Below are positions 24,647 to 32,726 of a stretch of 49,168 bases of DNA, piece after piece. This stretch comes from Algoriphagus marincola DSM 16067. GTDB lineage: Bacteria; Bacteroidota; Bacteroidia; Cytophagales; Cyclobacteriaceae. Below the pieces are notes generated by a model that saw only the letters and a program-made list of their open reading frames with translations, searched no databases and was not told the origin of the DNA. A program made the translations under genes and the position numbers. The stretch lies in assembly GCF_000429405.1 (NCBI RefSeq), contig NZ_KE386900.1:54515-103682 (forward strand), read 5' to 3'. How positions within the stretch are numbered: position 1 is the first letter of the stretch; every line of letters begins with the position of its first letter.

Positions 24647-25591
24647 ATGACCTTAACCCTTAAAAACCTAGCCAAAAGCTCCCTTGTAGCTTTATCAGTC
24701 CTATTCGCTAACATCACGCTAGCCCAGGACGGAACCATCTACCCACTTGATGCCCCTGAAGAGCCAAATGCCATTCTCCTCGGAACAGGCGGCGTAGCTG
24801 ATCAGCCTGCCTCCGAATCTTGGTTTCGCCAATGGGGCGACCCCATGGCCAGAAATATCACCACGGCAACACTTACTCCTTTTTTACCCGAACCTGGAAA
24901 AGCCAATGGGGCTGCAGTGATCGTAGCCCCCGGAGGAGGTTTCAGATGGCTTTCCATGGGAAATGAAGGCTGGGAAGTAGCTCAGGCACTCGCCGATCAG
25001 GGGATTGCTGCTTTCGTATTGAAGTATCGCCTTCACCCAACACCAGAGTCTCTGGAAGATTTCAGTGCTTGGATGAACCGACCTAGAACTCCAGCCCCAC
25101 CTAGTTCCTCGGATGCGGCTAGGGAAGCCACGCCTCCAAGGCCACCACAGCTAGACCTATCCAATCAGCTCGAAGATGCTGAAGCTGCCTATGCCATGAT
25201 TCTTGATCGAGCAGAAGAATGGGGAGTGGATACCGACCGAATAGGCATGATTGGTTTTTCGGCTGGTGCTGGCCTGACGATGCATTCCACCCTAAATTCT
25301 GAAAGCATGAAGTTGGCTTTTATCGGTCCTATCTATGGCGGCATGGGTCCGGTGGATGTTCCGGCTGATGCTCCTCCTATGTTTTCTGTGATTGCCACTG
25401 ATGACTTTCTATTCAGAGGTCAGTTTGGCGTGATCGATTCTTGGTACAAAGCCGGCATTCCGGTAGAATTTCACCTTTACCAAAACGGTGGTCACGGATT
25501 CGGTTTGGGAAATCCCAACCGAACTAGCAATCGTTGGTTTGAGGCCTTTATCCATTGGCTGGATGTGAATGAGTTTTTGGCTGCCAAATAA
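24647..25591 (+). CDS. secreted alpha/beta hydrolase, acetyl-xylan-esterase-like
   Basis: A 314-residue protein with signal peptide (SSLVALSVLFANITLAQ) and an alpha/beta-hydrolase fold like bacterial dienelactone-hydrolase or acetyl xylan esterases (BD-FAE type). The oxyanion segment is VIVAPGGGFRWLSMGNEG; the nucleophile Ser205 is in GMIGFSAGAGL; and the catalytic His283 lies in NGGHGFGLG. An acid residue is expected near IATDDFLFRG. A Pro-rich insertion (RPRTPAPPSSSD and PPRPPQ) sits between strands, which is unusual. Likely deacetylates or hydrolyses an ester in the periplasm or outside; the real substrate is unknown. Transcribed with no obvious partners; the next gene starts 71 bp on. Confidence 0.85.
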   Translation: MTLTLKNLAKSSLVALSVLFANITLAQDGTIYPLDAPEEPNAILLGTGGVADQPASESWFRQWGDPMARNITTATLTPFLPEPGKANGAAVIVAPGGGFRWLSMGNEGWEVAQALADQGIAAFVLKYRLHPTPESLEDFSAWMNRPRTPAPPSSSDAAREATPPRPPQLDLSNQLEDAEAAYAMILDRAEEWGVDTDRIGMIGFSAGAGLTMHSTLNSESMKLAFIGPIYGGMGPVDVPADAPPMFSVIATDDFLFRGQFGVIDSWYKAGIPVEFHLYQNGGHGFGLGNPNRTSNRWFEAFIHWLDVNEFLAAK

Positions 25592-25662
25592 GTCCTATTC
25601 CTCCCTTTTGAATCAAATTCGTATTTTGGTCTAAAACATTTTAAGTCTACCGGACCCTTCCT

Positions 25663-26259
25663 ATGAATCAATTTTTGACTAAAGCATTTAAGCCATTCAT
25701 AGCCCTGTGTTTTACCCTGCTTTCCTATCAGGCTTACGCACAGGAAATGGGTACTACGGATGAGGATAAAGCTCAATATGGAATGAAGGCAGGGATCAAC
25801 TTTGCGGAACTTTGGGGAAGGGATGCCCTTCCGGAGAGTGATCGAAAAGTTGGCTATTCACTGGGTGCTTATGCCTCCTATAAACTCTCCAAGGAGCTTA
25901 AGCTACAGCCGGAAATGATTTGGTCACTGCAAGGGGAAAATTCTAAAGAAAGTGGCAGGTATAAAATTTCTTACATCAATATTCCTGTCATGCTGAAATG
26001 GATTGAAGGGAAGTTTTATTCTGAAATAGGTCCACAGCTAGGCTTGCTGACTATCAATACTGCTAAATCAGTCCCTGAGGAGCTTCAACTTGAGAACTTC
26101 GAGACTTTTGATTTTTCCATCAATGTGGGCCTCGGTTATAAATTGGCGGAAGACTGGGCCATAGGTCTGAGGTACAGCCAAGGATTGAAGAACATTGCGG
26201 AAGGTCGCGACTTGAAAAACAGTGTGATTTATGTGGGCTTGACCTACAGGATATTTTAA
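25663..26259 (+). CDS. outer-membrane beta-barrel protein (PorT/OMP_b-brl_2 family)
   Basis: A 198-residue protein with a signal peptide (FIALCFTLLSYQAYAQ, cleavage near Ala26) and an eight-stranded porin-like barrel pattern: YGMKAGINFAELWG, VGYSLGAYASYKLSKELKLQPE, ISYINIPVMLKWIEGKFYSEIGPQLGLL and YKLAEDWAIGLRYSQGLKNI, ending in an aromatic residue (YRIF). This matches the outer-membrane protein beta-barrel families of Bacteroidota (PF13568 and relatives). The terminal Phe is the usual assembly signal. The ligand or role is unknown. It stands alone. Confidence 0.85.
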   Translation: MNQFLTKAFKPFIALCFTLLSYQAYAQEMGTTDEDKAQYGMKAGINFAELWGRDALPESDRKVGYSLGAYASYKLSKELKLQPEMIWSLQGENSKESGRYKISYINIPVMLKWIEGKFYSEIGPQLGLLTINTAKSVPEELQLENFETFDFSINVGLGYKLAEDWAIGLRYSQGLKNIAEGRDLKNSVIYVGLTYRIF

Positions 26260-26649
26260 TTTTTGAATGTCCGCTTTGTTACCAGTATCCAAATCATATC
26301 AGGTTCGCCTCGACTTCGCTCGGTGAACGGTACGGTGTAAAGTTGGTTGGTGAGGAAGGCTACTACCTCTAGAGCATTGCCCAAAGCCTGGAAAGCGATC
26401 TGAGACGAGCGAAATTTTTGACAGGAGTCCTCTAATGATATGACTTCCTACTGATCACCTTATACCCAAAAATCAAACATTTATATAAAAAAAATTACCG
26501 TTTGATTACAAATCAAGCTCGCGTGTAGACTAATAGAAAAGGGGAAAACTAATTCGTCTGAGACGTTTTAAGCGAATTTTAAGAATTAGCTAAGGAAGTC
26601 TAAAGAGACTTAGCTCGACCTTTACACATCACCTCAAAACTCTATTACC
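26260..26649. other. intergenic region, 390 bp, with a coding remnant and a shared motif
   Basis: No intact gene. It holds the 19-bp motif cctcgacttcgctcggtga (26308-26326), also at 19091-19109, and a fragment of a DUF6090 gene (26354-26411, listed separately). An A-rich tract and the AT-rich sequence before 26649 may contain the promoter of the Rieske operon, but no clear -33/-7 pair was found. Confidence 0.5.
26354..26411 (+). pseudogene. fragment of a DUF6090-family gene
   Basis: About 58 bp align with 29123-29178 inside the DUF6090 gene downstream. Shared words include gcattgcccaaa, ctggaaagcgat and tgagacgagcg. The frame would read SIAQSLESDLRRAK, against SIAQNLESDLRRAE in the intact protein, but it is interrupted by a stop upstream. 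It is the remnant of a former paralogue. Confidence 0.65.
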
Positions 26650-27102
26650 ATGGAAGAAAAAATGAGTCGCATGGAGTTTCTAAAATCTTTGGGATTAAAA
26701 GGAGCTTCATTATTCGCCGTTTATTGCGCAGCCTCAGGACTGAGTAGCTGCGTCAATGAGAGCATGGAACCTACACTACCACCTGGTACTGGAGGGAATG
26801 CCAATGAATTGAATTTAGATCTCAGCACCTCTGCCTATTCCAAACTGAATACGGTAGGCAACTATGTCATTGTGAATAGTATCGTGATTGCTAGGGTATC
26901 TCAGACAGACTTTGCAGCTGTGACCCAAGTTTGTTCGCACGAAGGAAGAAAGAAGGTTTATTACAAAAACGGAGAATTTTACTGCCCTGAGCATGGGGCA
27001 AGATTTGATACCTCAGGCAAAGGATTGAATTCCAAGGGTTCAAAAGGAATCAAAAACTACGCAACGGAATTAACCGGTACTACGCTAAAAGTTTTCTTAT
27101 GA
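26650..27102 (+). CDS. Rieske [2Fe-2S] protein, lipoprotein-like
   Basis: A 150-residue protein. The cluster ligands are Cys95-x-His97 (VCSHEGR) and Cys112-x-x-His115 (YCPEHGARF), the standard Rieske pattern, although the first box lacks the usual leucine and glycine (CSHEGRK rather than CTHLGC). The leader contains a helix (FLKSLGLKGASLFAVYCAASGLSSC) with a possible lipobox at Cys34, so it is probably anchored in a membrane on the periplasmic side. Starts at Met1, Met5 or Met8 are all possible. The stop overlaps the next start (atga), and the two following genes are coupled in the same way, so it works with a DUF5777 barrel and a YceI protein. An electron-transfer role is inferred. Confidence 0.88.
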   Translation: MEEKMSRMEFLKSLGLKGASLFAVYCAASGLSSCVNESMEPTLPPGTGGNANELNLDLSTSAYSKLNTVGNYVIVNSIVIARVSQTDFAAVTQVCSHEGRKKVYYKNGEFYCPEHGARFDTSGKGLNSKGSKGIKNYATELTGTTLKVFL

Positions 27103-28064
27103 GGACAATGACATCCTTCAAAAACACCCTCCAAGCTATCTTGATTTTGGGTTTTTTGGGAGTATTTGGCTTGACAAAAGCAAAAGCCCAGGATGACTTG
27201 CTCAGTATCTTGAATGAGGAGCAATCAAAGGAGCCGGTATACACCATGGCTACTTTCAAAGCATCAAGACTGATCAATGGGCAAAGCATCGAGACCATTT
27301 CCAAAAACCACCTCAACTTCTGGATTTCGCACCGATTTGGTGCTGTAAACAGTGGTTTTGTAGCTAATTTCTTTGGCTTGGACGAGGCCAAAATCAGGCT
27401 TGGACTCGAGTATGGGCTGACCGATCAATGGCTGATCGGTGCAGGGAGAAGTTCACTGGATAAGACTTACGATGTCTATACCAAGTACAAACTTTTCCGA
27501 CAGTCCAATAAATTTCCCGTAACTGTCACCGGATTGGCAGGATGGGCGATCAATACAATGGAGACTGGCTTTGCAATGCAATCCGGCTCGGAAATGCGCT
27601 TCAACAACAACCTTGAGCGCTACTCCTATTGGGGCCAAACTTTAATCGCTCGGAAAGTAAATGAAAAGCTTTCTCTCCAGGTAATGCCAACATTCCTGCA
27701 TTACAACAAGGTGGAAGACCCTTCCCTTGCTAACGACCTTTGGGCCTTGGGAGTAGGTGGAAGATACAAATTGACTAAACGGTTCACGCTGTCCGGAGAG
27801 TATTATCATTCCTTCACCGATCCCGGAACTTATGAGGCTTCTACCGGCAAATCATATCCATACCATGATGCTATTTCCGTCGGGGTGGATATCGAAACGG
27901 GAGGTCACGTATTTCAACTTCACTTCACCAACTCCCGTGGTATGATCGAAAACCAGTTTATTGGTCAGACAGTAGGGGCTTGGGAAAAAGGAGATATTTT
28001 CTACGGATTTAATATCGCTAGGACATTCAGCTTTGATAAAGGCGCAAAGCACAAAGACAAATGA
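27099..28064 (+). CDS. DUF5777 family beta-barrel protein
   Basis: A 321-residue protein with a signal peptide ending near KAKAQ (residues about 15-30) and a barrel-like pattern of alternating hydrophobic strands (ISHRFGAVNSGFVANFFGL, KIRLGLEYGLTDQWLIGAG, LSLQVMPTFLHYNKV, GGHVFQLHFTNSRGM). It matches DUF5777, whose members are found next to electron-transfer and YceI genes in Bacteroidota; the function of the family is unknown. Its start overlaps the Rieske stop (atga at 27099-27102) and its stop overlaps the yceI start (atga at 28061-28064). Translational coupling on both sides argues that all three proteins are needed together. Confidence 0.82.
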   Translation: MRTMTSFKNTLQAILILGFLGVFGLTKAKAQDDLLSILNEEQSKEPVYTMATFKASRLINGQSIETISKNHLNFWISHRFGAVNSGFVANFFGLDEAKIRLGLEYGLTDQWLIGAGRSSLDKTYDVYTKYKLFRQSNKFPVTVTGLAGWAINTMETGFAMQSGSEMRFNNNLERYSYWGQTLIARKVNEKLSLQVMPTFLHYNKVEDPSLANDLWALGVGGRYKLTKRFTLSGEYYHSFTDPGTYEASTGKSYPYHDAISVGVDIETGGHVFQLHFTNSRGMIENQFIGQTVGAWEKGDIFYGFNIARTFSFDKGAKHKDK

Positions 28065-28609
28065 AATCGATTATCAATCTATTTATGCTGATCTTTTTCC
28101 TACATGTAGGAGAAGTGTATGCACAGACGCTATATGGAACCACACTTGGTGAGGTTTCTTTGTATTCGGATACTCCCATAGAGACAATTCAAGCTGTAAA
28201 CAAAAAAAGTGGAGCAATCCTCAACTCCAGCAATCGGGAGCTTGTGGTTCAAATGAAAATCACGGACTTCGTTTTTCCCAACAAATTGATGCAGGAGCAC
28301 TTCAATGAAAATTACATGGAGAGTGAAAGGTATCCTACAGCCAATTTCAAAGGAAAAATCAAAGAACAAGTGGACCTAGAGACTCCTGGAACCTATCCTG
28401 TCACCGCAGAAGGAAGCTTGACCATTCATGGAGTAAGCAAACCTGTGACTGTAAAAGGTCAAGTAGTTTCGAATGGCACCGAACTGAAGTTAGACTTTAA
28501 GTTTCAGGTTAAGCCTGAGGAATATCAGATCGAAATACCATCCTTGGTGATTACCAAAATCGCCGAATTAATCGATATATCGGGAAAAATGTCCTTGGCC
28601 AAAAGATAG
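28061..28609 (+). CDS. YceI family protein
   Basis: A 182-residue protein with a signal peptide (FMLIFFLHVGEVYAQ) and the lipocalin-like YceI fold, which binds isoprenoids and similar hydrophobic molecules in the periplasm. Family marks are FVFPNKLMQEHFNENYMESERYPTANFKGKI and the C-terminal GSLTIHGVSKPVTVKGQV. It is the last gene of the coupled Rieske / DUF5777 / YceI operon and is followed after about 60 bp by a strong terminator. A ligand such as a quinone-like molecule, matching a redox role for the Rieske protein, is inference only. Confidence 0.9.
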   Translation: MKSIINLFMLIFFLHVGEVYAQTLYGTTLGEVSLYSDTPIETIQAVNKKSGAILNSSNRELVVQMKITDFVFPNKLMQEHFNENYMESERYPTANFKGKIKEQVDLETPGTYPVTAEGSLTIHGVSKPVTVKGQVVSNGTELKLDFKFQVKPEEYQIEIPSLVITKIAELIDISGKMSLAKR

Positions 28610-28666
28610 ATTCAAATCAATGCTAGGGCTTGTGCTCTAAAGCTTATTTTCTATTTAAAACAAACT

Positions 28667-28696
28667 AAAAGCGAAGCCGAAAACTTCGCTTTTTTA
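28667..28696 (+). terminator. Rho-independent terminator of the Rieske operon
   Basis: Stem AAAAGCGAAG / CTTCGCTTTT with loop ccgaaaa, followed by further T. It ends the Rieske / DUF5777 / YceI transcript. Confidence 0.9.
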
Positions 28697-28958
28697 TTTT
28701 TTAGAATTTACAATTCCTCATTATCTCGAGAGATTGGGTAATCTGTATAGGAATCATTCTTTTGGAAAAGTCTCAAAACCTTAAGGACTCTATTTTGCTT
28801 TTCATGATCTAAAGCATCTGACTTTACCCCTCGGGAAATATTGGTCTATCTATACTCTGAAAACCAATATTTTATCCAATTTATTGTAATCTATCCAATG
28901 CCATCCTATATTGATAGAAGTGTAGCTTGCACGAGGACAGACAAGGCACTTTTTTACC
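28697..28958. other. intergenic region upstream of DUF6090 gene
   Basis: AT-rich, with no gene recognised. Together with the terminator and the 57 bp before it this makes a 349-bp gap; it presumably carries the promoter of the DUF6090 gene, but no specific box is claimed. Confidence 0.4.
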
Positions 28959-30275
28959 ATGATCAAACTCTTTCGGAAAATCCGCTACGAACTGCTAGAA
29001 AGCAATAAAATCGGCAAGTACCTCAAGTATGCTTTTGGAGAAATTATTCTTGTGGTCATCGGAATCCTGATCGCGATCCAAATCAACAATTCCAATCAAA
29101 AGCGACTAAATCAGGAAGCGCTGGAAGGCTACCTCAATAGCATTGCCCAAAATCTGGAAAGCGATTTGAGACGAGCGGAAAGGATCAATAAAACCCGACT
29201 AGAGCTGTTTCCGAGAGTATATTTTGTCAATCGTCGGATGGTGCCGGATTACTACCAAATTGCCTCAGAGGTCTATGGCATGGATATCTCTTTTGAGGAT
29301 CGATATAGTGTGGAAAATATTGATTTCATGGCCCGAGCGATCAATGATTCCTGGTCCTTACTCTATTTGACTCCCAACCTCAGTGGATTTGAATCCTTGA
29401 AAAGCTCGGGTTTCCTGAGTCAACTGCAGGGTACAGATTTGGAAATACTTCTTTTTGATTATTACAATCAGGTGGACGAACTGATCATTTTTGAAAACAA
29501 CTATAATGACGGACTGAAAAGCTCATTTGAAGATTTTGCAAATGCCGGACTGGAAGGGACCTTTGCTTTTTTTAGCCCGGGAACTCAGGATTGGAGAAGT
29601 GAATTCGGAGAAAGATTTCCGGGATTGATGGATGAAATCATTCAGCACCCTACTTTGATTCCTGTTTTTCGATGGAATTTTGATATCATCATCAAATATG
29701 AAAATCTAATACTAACAGGAAGGGCCTTGCATCAAATGATTGTGAGCAGAAGTAAGAATTTTACCCCGGACATCAAGAAAAGTCTGGAAGCTGTACACGA
29801 TGAGTACGGTGATCGACCCTATCCAAAAATTATGAGAAACGGGGTTACCACCAGTGGCAACTCCTATGGAGTAGCTAGCGCCCAAGGTAATAAAGGAGTC
29901 AATATTCAGTTTTTAGATAGTCTGACGGCCGTTCAATTCTATCCGCAGGCCTGGGGAGTCTATTACTCCTATGTGGGTGATGGCGTCATTGACCCCAATC
30001 GCATAAGAGACTTTTCAAGCTTTGATACGCTTCGTATCAAGATGAGAGGAACTGAGGGGGGAGAAGCGATCCAAATCGCCTTGAAGGACAAGTCCAATCC
30101 AACCGATGGGAGCGAAACCAAAGTTCCTCTGACCTTAACCAAGGAATGGAAAAATTACAATATCCCACTTGCAAGCTTTGCCCCTACAAAAATCGAGGAA
30201 CTCTTCATTGTCACTTCCATCATTGTGGAAAATAAGGCCTTAACGGTGGAGATTAAGGATATCGAGTATCGCTAG
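28959..30275 (+). CDS. DUF6090 family membrane protein with C-terminal beta-domain
   Basis: A 438-residue protein. The N-terminal MIKLFRKIRYELLESNKIGKY leads to one membrane helix at about 25-43 (FGEIILVVIGILIAIQINN), the hallmark of DUF6090. Residues 45-270 are a long helical region. From about residue 285 there is an extra domain (YPKIMRNGVTTSGNSYGVAS ... SFDTLRIKMRG ... EWKNYNIPLASFAPTKIEELF) with the jelly-roll pattern of CBM11/CIA30-type galactose-binding-like domains. Most DUF6090 proteins stop after about 250 residues, so this looks like a fusion. The C-terminal part would lie in the periplasm. A remnant of a related gene lies at 26354-26411. No function can be proposed. Confidence 0.75.
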   Translation: MIKLFRKIRYELLESNKIGKYLKYAFGEIILVVIGILIAIQINNSNQKRLNQEALEGYLNSIAQNLESDLRRAERINKTRLELFPRVYFVNRRMVPDYYQIASEVYGMDISFEDRYSVENIDFMARAINDSWSLLYLTPNLSGFESLKSSGFLSQLQGTDLEILLFDYYNQVDELIIFENNYNDGLKSSFEDFANAGLEGTFAFFSPGTQDWRSEFGERFPGLMDEIIQHPTLIPVFRWNFDIIIKYENLILTGRALHQMIVSRSKNFTPDIKKSLEAVHDEYGDRPYPKIMRNGVTTSGNSYGVASAQGNKGVNIQFLDSLTAVQFYPQAWGVYYSYVGDGVIDPNRIRDFSSFDTLRIKMRGTEGGEAIQIALKDKSNPTDGSETKVPLTLTKEWKNYNIPLASFAPTKIEELFIVTSIIVENKALTVEIKDIEYR

Positions 30276-30573
30276 GGAGCTTTGGTCCGAACTTTTTTTA
30301 TCCTGATATCAAATAGTCAAAAGGCTGGAGGTTACAGCTTTATCTAGCTACCTATGCGATATTTTCCTAAATCCCCTTTTAGAATCAAATTTGATTTTCA
30401 CACCCTCTATTTGTCATCCTTCTGGTAAAAAATCCATTCAATAAGCAAAACCTCGCTAGCTAGTCTCAGAAGAAATCCTGCGACGAATAAATTGATATTC
30501 GATGCAAAATAGGCGACGAATAATTTTGATATGCGAGAAATATAGATCATTTTCGATGCCTAATTTGCATTGA
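30276..30573. other. intergenic region with direct repeats upstream of fic
   Basis: No gene. The motif gcgacgaata occurs at 30480-30489 and 30514-30523, and ttcgatgc at about 30498 and 30553, arranged alternately before the fic start. They may be binding sites controlling fic. The rest is unremarkable. Confidence 0.4.
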
Positions 30574-31698
30574 ATGGGAACTTATATCTATCAGAAAGCT
30601 GCTTGGCCAGACTTTACTTGGAATAGTGATAATTTTTTGGAGTTGCTCAGTGAAGCAAGAAACTTACAAGGAAGACTATTAGGCAAAATGGAAACATTGG
30701 GCTTCGATTTGAAAAATGAGGCTTTCCTGGATACATTGACCCAGGATGTTTTGAAAACTTCAGAGATTGAAGGGGAATTTTTAAATCCTGAACAAGTACG
30801 TTCTTCTATTGCCCGAAGATTGGGAATGGAGATAGCAATTGCGATGGAATCAGATAGGCATGTAGAAGGTGTGGTGGAAATGATGCTTGACGCAACACAA
30901 AACTGCTTTGAGCCACTAAATGCTGAAAGGCTTTTTGATTGGCATGCGGCTTTATTTCCAACGGGTAGAAGCGGAATATATAAGATCACTGTTGCAGACT
31001 GGAGAAAAGATACTTCAGGCCCGATGCAAGTTGTATCCGGTGCCTTGGGTAAAGAAAAGGTTCATTTCCAGGCACCTGATTCTGATTTGATTGAAGAAGA
31101 AATGAACCGATTTATCGATTGGTTTAATACTCAACAAATGGAATTGGTTGTAAAAGCCGCTGTTGCGCATTTGTGGTTTGTAACTATCCACCCATTTGAA
31201 GATGGAAATGGTAGAATCACAAGAGCATTGACCGATATGATTCTTGCCCAATCTGATAAGAGTAATCAACGCTTCTACAGCATGTCGGCGCAGATTCGGA
31301 TGGAACGAAAGCAATACTATGAGATGCTGGAAAAAACGCAAAAGGGCAATTTAGACATTACAGATTGGCTTGTTTGGTTTTTAAACTGCCTGATCAACGC
31401 ATTAAAATCGACTGATACTATTTTGACAAGAGTTTTCTATAAAGCAGAGTTTTGGCAAAAGCATTTAGACACCCCAATCAATGAACGACAAAGAAAATTA
31501 TTGAATAAGTTGATGGACGGATTTGATGGAAAGCTCACTTCATCCAAATGGGCCAAAATTGCAAAATGCTCAAAAGACTCGGCTGTAAGAGATATCAATG
31601 ACTTGATAGACAAAGGAATCCTACAAAAAGAAGCTGCTGGAGGTAGGAGTACTAATTATGAGCTTGTTGGAATGCTGGCTGATGAAAAGCAAACATAG
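30574..31698 (+). CDS. Fic family protein (DUF4172-type), class II autoinhibited
   Basis: A 374-residue Fic protein, which typically transfers AMP from ATP to a target hydroxyl group. The catalytic motif is HPFEDGNGRITR with His206. An N-terminal inhibitory motif, T-x-x-x-E-G (Thr62 to Gly67, in KTSEIEGEF), marks class II Fic proteins, whose glutamate blocks ATP binding. The first 85 residues match DUF4172, and the last ~70 residues (RKLLNKLMDGFDGKLTSSKWAKIAKCSKDSAVRDINDLIDKGIL) form a winged helix-turn-helix. Length is that of stand-alone chromosomal Fic proteins. No antitoxin gene is adjacent, as expected when inhibition is internal. Its target is unknown. Confidence 0.92.
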   Translation: MGTYIYQKAAWPDFTWNSDNFLELLSEARNLQGRLLGKMETLGFDLKNEAFLDTLTQDVLKTSEIEGEFLNPEQVRSSIARRLGMEIAIAMESDRHVEGVVEMMLDATQNCFEPLNAERLFDWHAALFPTGRSGIYKITVADWRKDTSGPMQVVSGALGKEKVHFQAPDSDLIEEEMNRFIDWFNTQQMELVVKAAVAHLWFVTIHPFEDGNGRITRALTDMILAQSDKSNQRFYSMSAQIRMERKQYYEMLEKTQKGNLDITDWLVWFLNCLINALKSTDTILTRVFYKAEFWQKHLDTPINERQRKLLNKLMDGFDGKLTSSKWAKIAKCSKDSAVRDINDLIDKGILQKEAAGGRSTNYELVGMLADEKQT

Positions 31699-31799
31699 CT
31701 TAAAAATTCAGGAATTAATTTAAAGAGGACGGCCCCGAACCCTTTTTCCTCGAAAACCTTTTCCCAGCTTATCGTTTATAACCCAAAAAGGATTTAAGC

Positions 31800-32705
31800 A
31801 TGAACACCCTCCACCTAGCTTTGGACTGGACTCCTAATATTAATCACATTGGTTTTTTCATCGCACAAGCCCAGGGCTTCTATGCCGATCAGGGTATCGA
31901 AGTAAAGATTTCAGATCCCTCTTCCGACGATTATTCCCTGACTCCTGCCAAGAAAGTGGAATTGGGCAAGGCTGATTTTGCACTTTGCCCCACAGAAAGT
32001 TTGATCAGCTACCAGACCAAAAAGGAGGCTTTTCCACTGAAGGCCATTGCAGCGATTCTACAAGAGGACTTGAGTGCCATCGTAGTGCGGAAGGAGAGCC
32101 AAATCCAATCTCCAAAAGACTTGGACGGCAAGACCTATGCATCCTATGAGGCTCGCTACGAGGATGGCATCGTCCAGCAAATGATCAAAAATGACGGAGG
32201 AAAGGGCGACTTCGAAGTAATTTATCCTGAAAAATTGGGAATTTGGAATACGGTACTTTCGGGGGAGTATGATTCGACTTGGGTATTTATGAATTGGGAG
32301 GGTGTGCAAGTGAAAAGCCTAGGAGCAGCACTTCGGAGTTTTCGCTTGGCTGACTATCACATTCCTTATTCTTTTTCTCCTGTATTGGCTTGCAATGGGG
32401 ATCAAATCGAAGAAAAAGCAGATGCTTATCGAGCCTTTCTAAAAGCAACCGCCGAAGGATTTCAATATGCCAAAGAAAATCCGGAGAAGGCTGTGAAAAT
32501 CCTTCAGCCTTTGGTGCCGGAGCATGAGCAAAACATTGATTTGCTAGAGGCCCTGCGATTGACCGCTCCTCACTTTGGCAAGGAAGGAGACTGGGGAAAA
32601 ATAGATCCAAAGCGTGTGGAAACCTTTTTGTCTTGGCTTCGGGAAAAGGGTTTGGAAGCCTCTCAAGTCCTGGCTAGAGACTTATTTTCGAACGAACTGC
32701 TTTAG
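31800..32705 (+). CDS. NMT1/THI5-like substrate-binding protein without signal peptide
   Basis: A 301-residue protein of the NMT1/THI5 family (ABC periplasmic-binding fold): LDWTPNINHIGFFIAQAQGFYADQGIEVKI at the start, GKADFALCPTESLISYQ, and LSAIVVRKESQIQSPKDLDGKTYASYE. Bacterial members bind thiamine precursors (HMP) or sulfonates; yeast THI5 makes HMP phosphate from PLP and histidine. There is no signal peptide, so it appears to be cytoplasmic, and no ABC permease or ATPase gene is nearby. The CCCFC motif of fungal THI5 is absent. It may be a cytosolic binding protein, an enzyme, or a sensor. A TetR-type regulator starts 21 nt downstream, so the two are co-transcribed. Confidence 0.85.
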   Translation: MNTLHLALDWTPNINHIGFFIAQAQGFYADQGIEVKISDPSSDDYSLTPAKKVELGKADFALCPTESLISYQTKKEAFPLKAIAAILQEDLSAIVVRKESQIQSPKDLDGKTYASYEARYEDGIVQQMIKNDGGKGDFEVIYPEKLGIWNTVLSGEYDSTWVFMNWEGVQVKSLGAALRSFRLADYHIPYSFSPVLACNGDQIEEKADAYRAFLKATAEGFQYAKENPEKAVKILQPLVPEHEQNIDLLEALRLTAPHFGKEGDWGKIDPKRVETFLSWLREKGLEASQVLARDLFSNELL

Positions 32706-32726
32706 GAGAAAATTACCTAAAAACTA

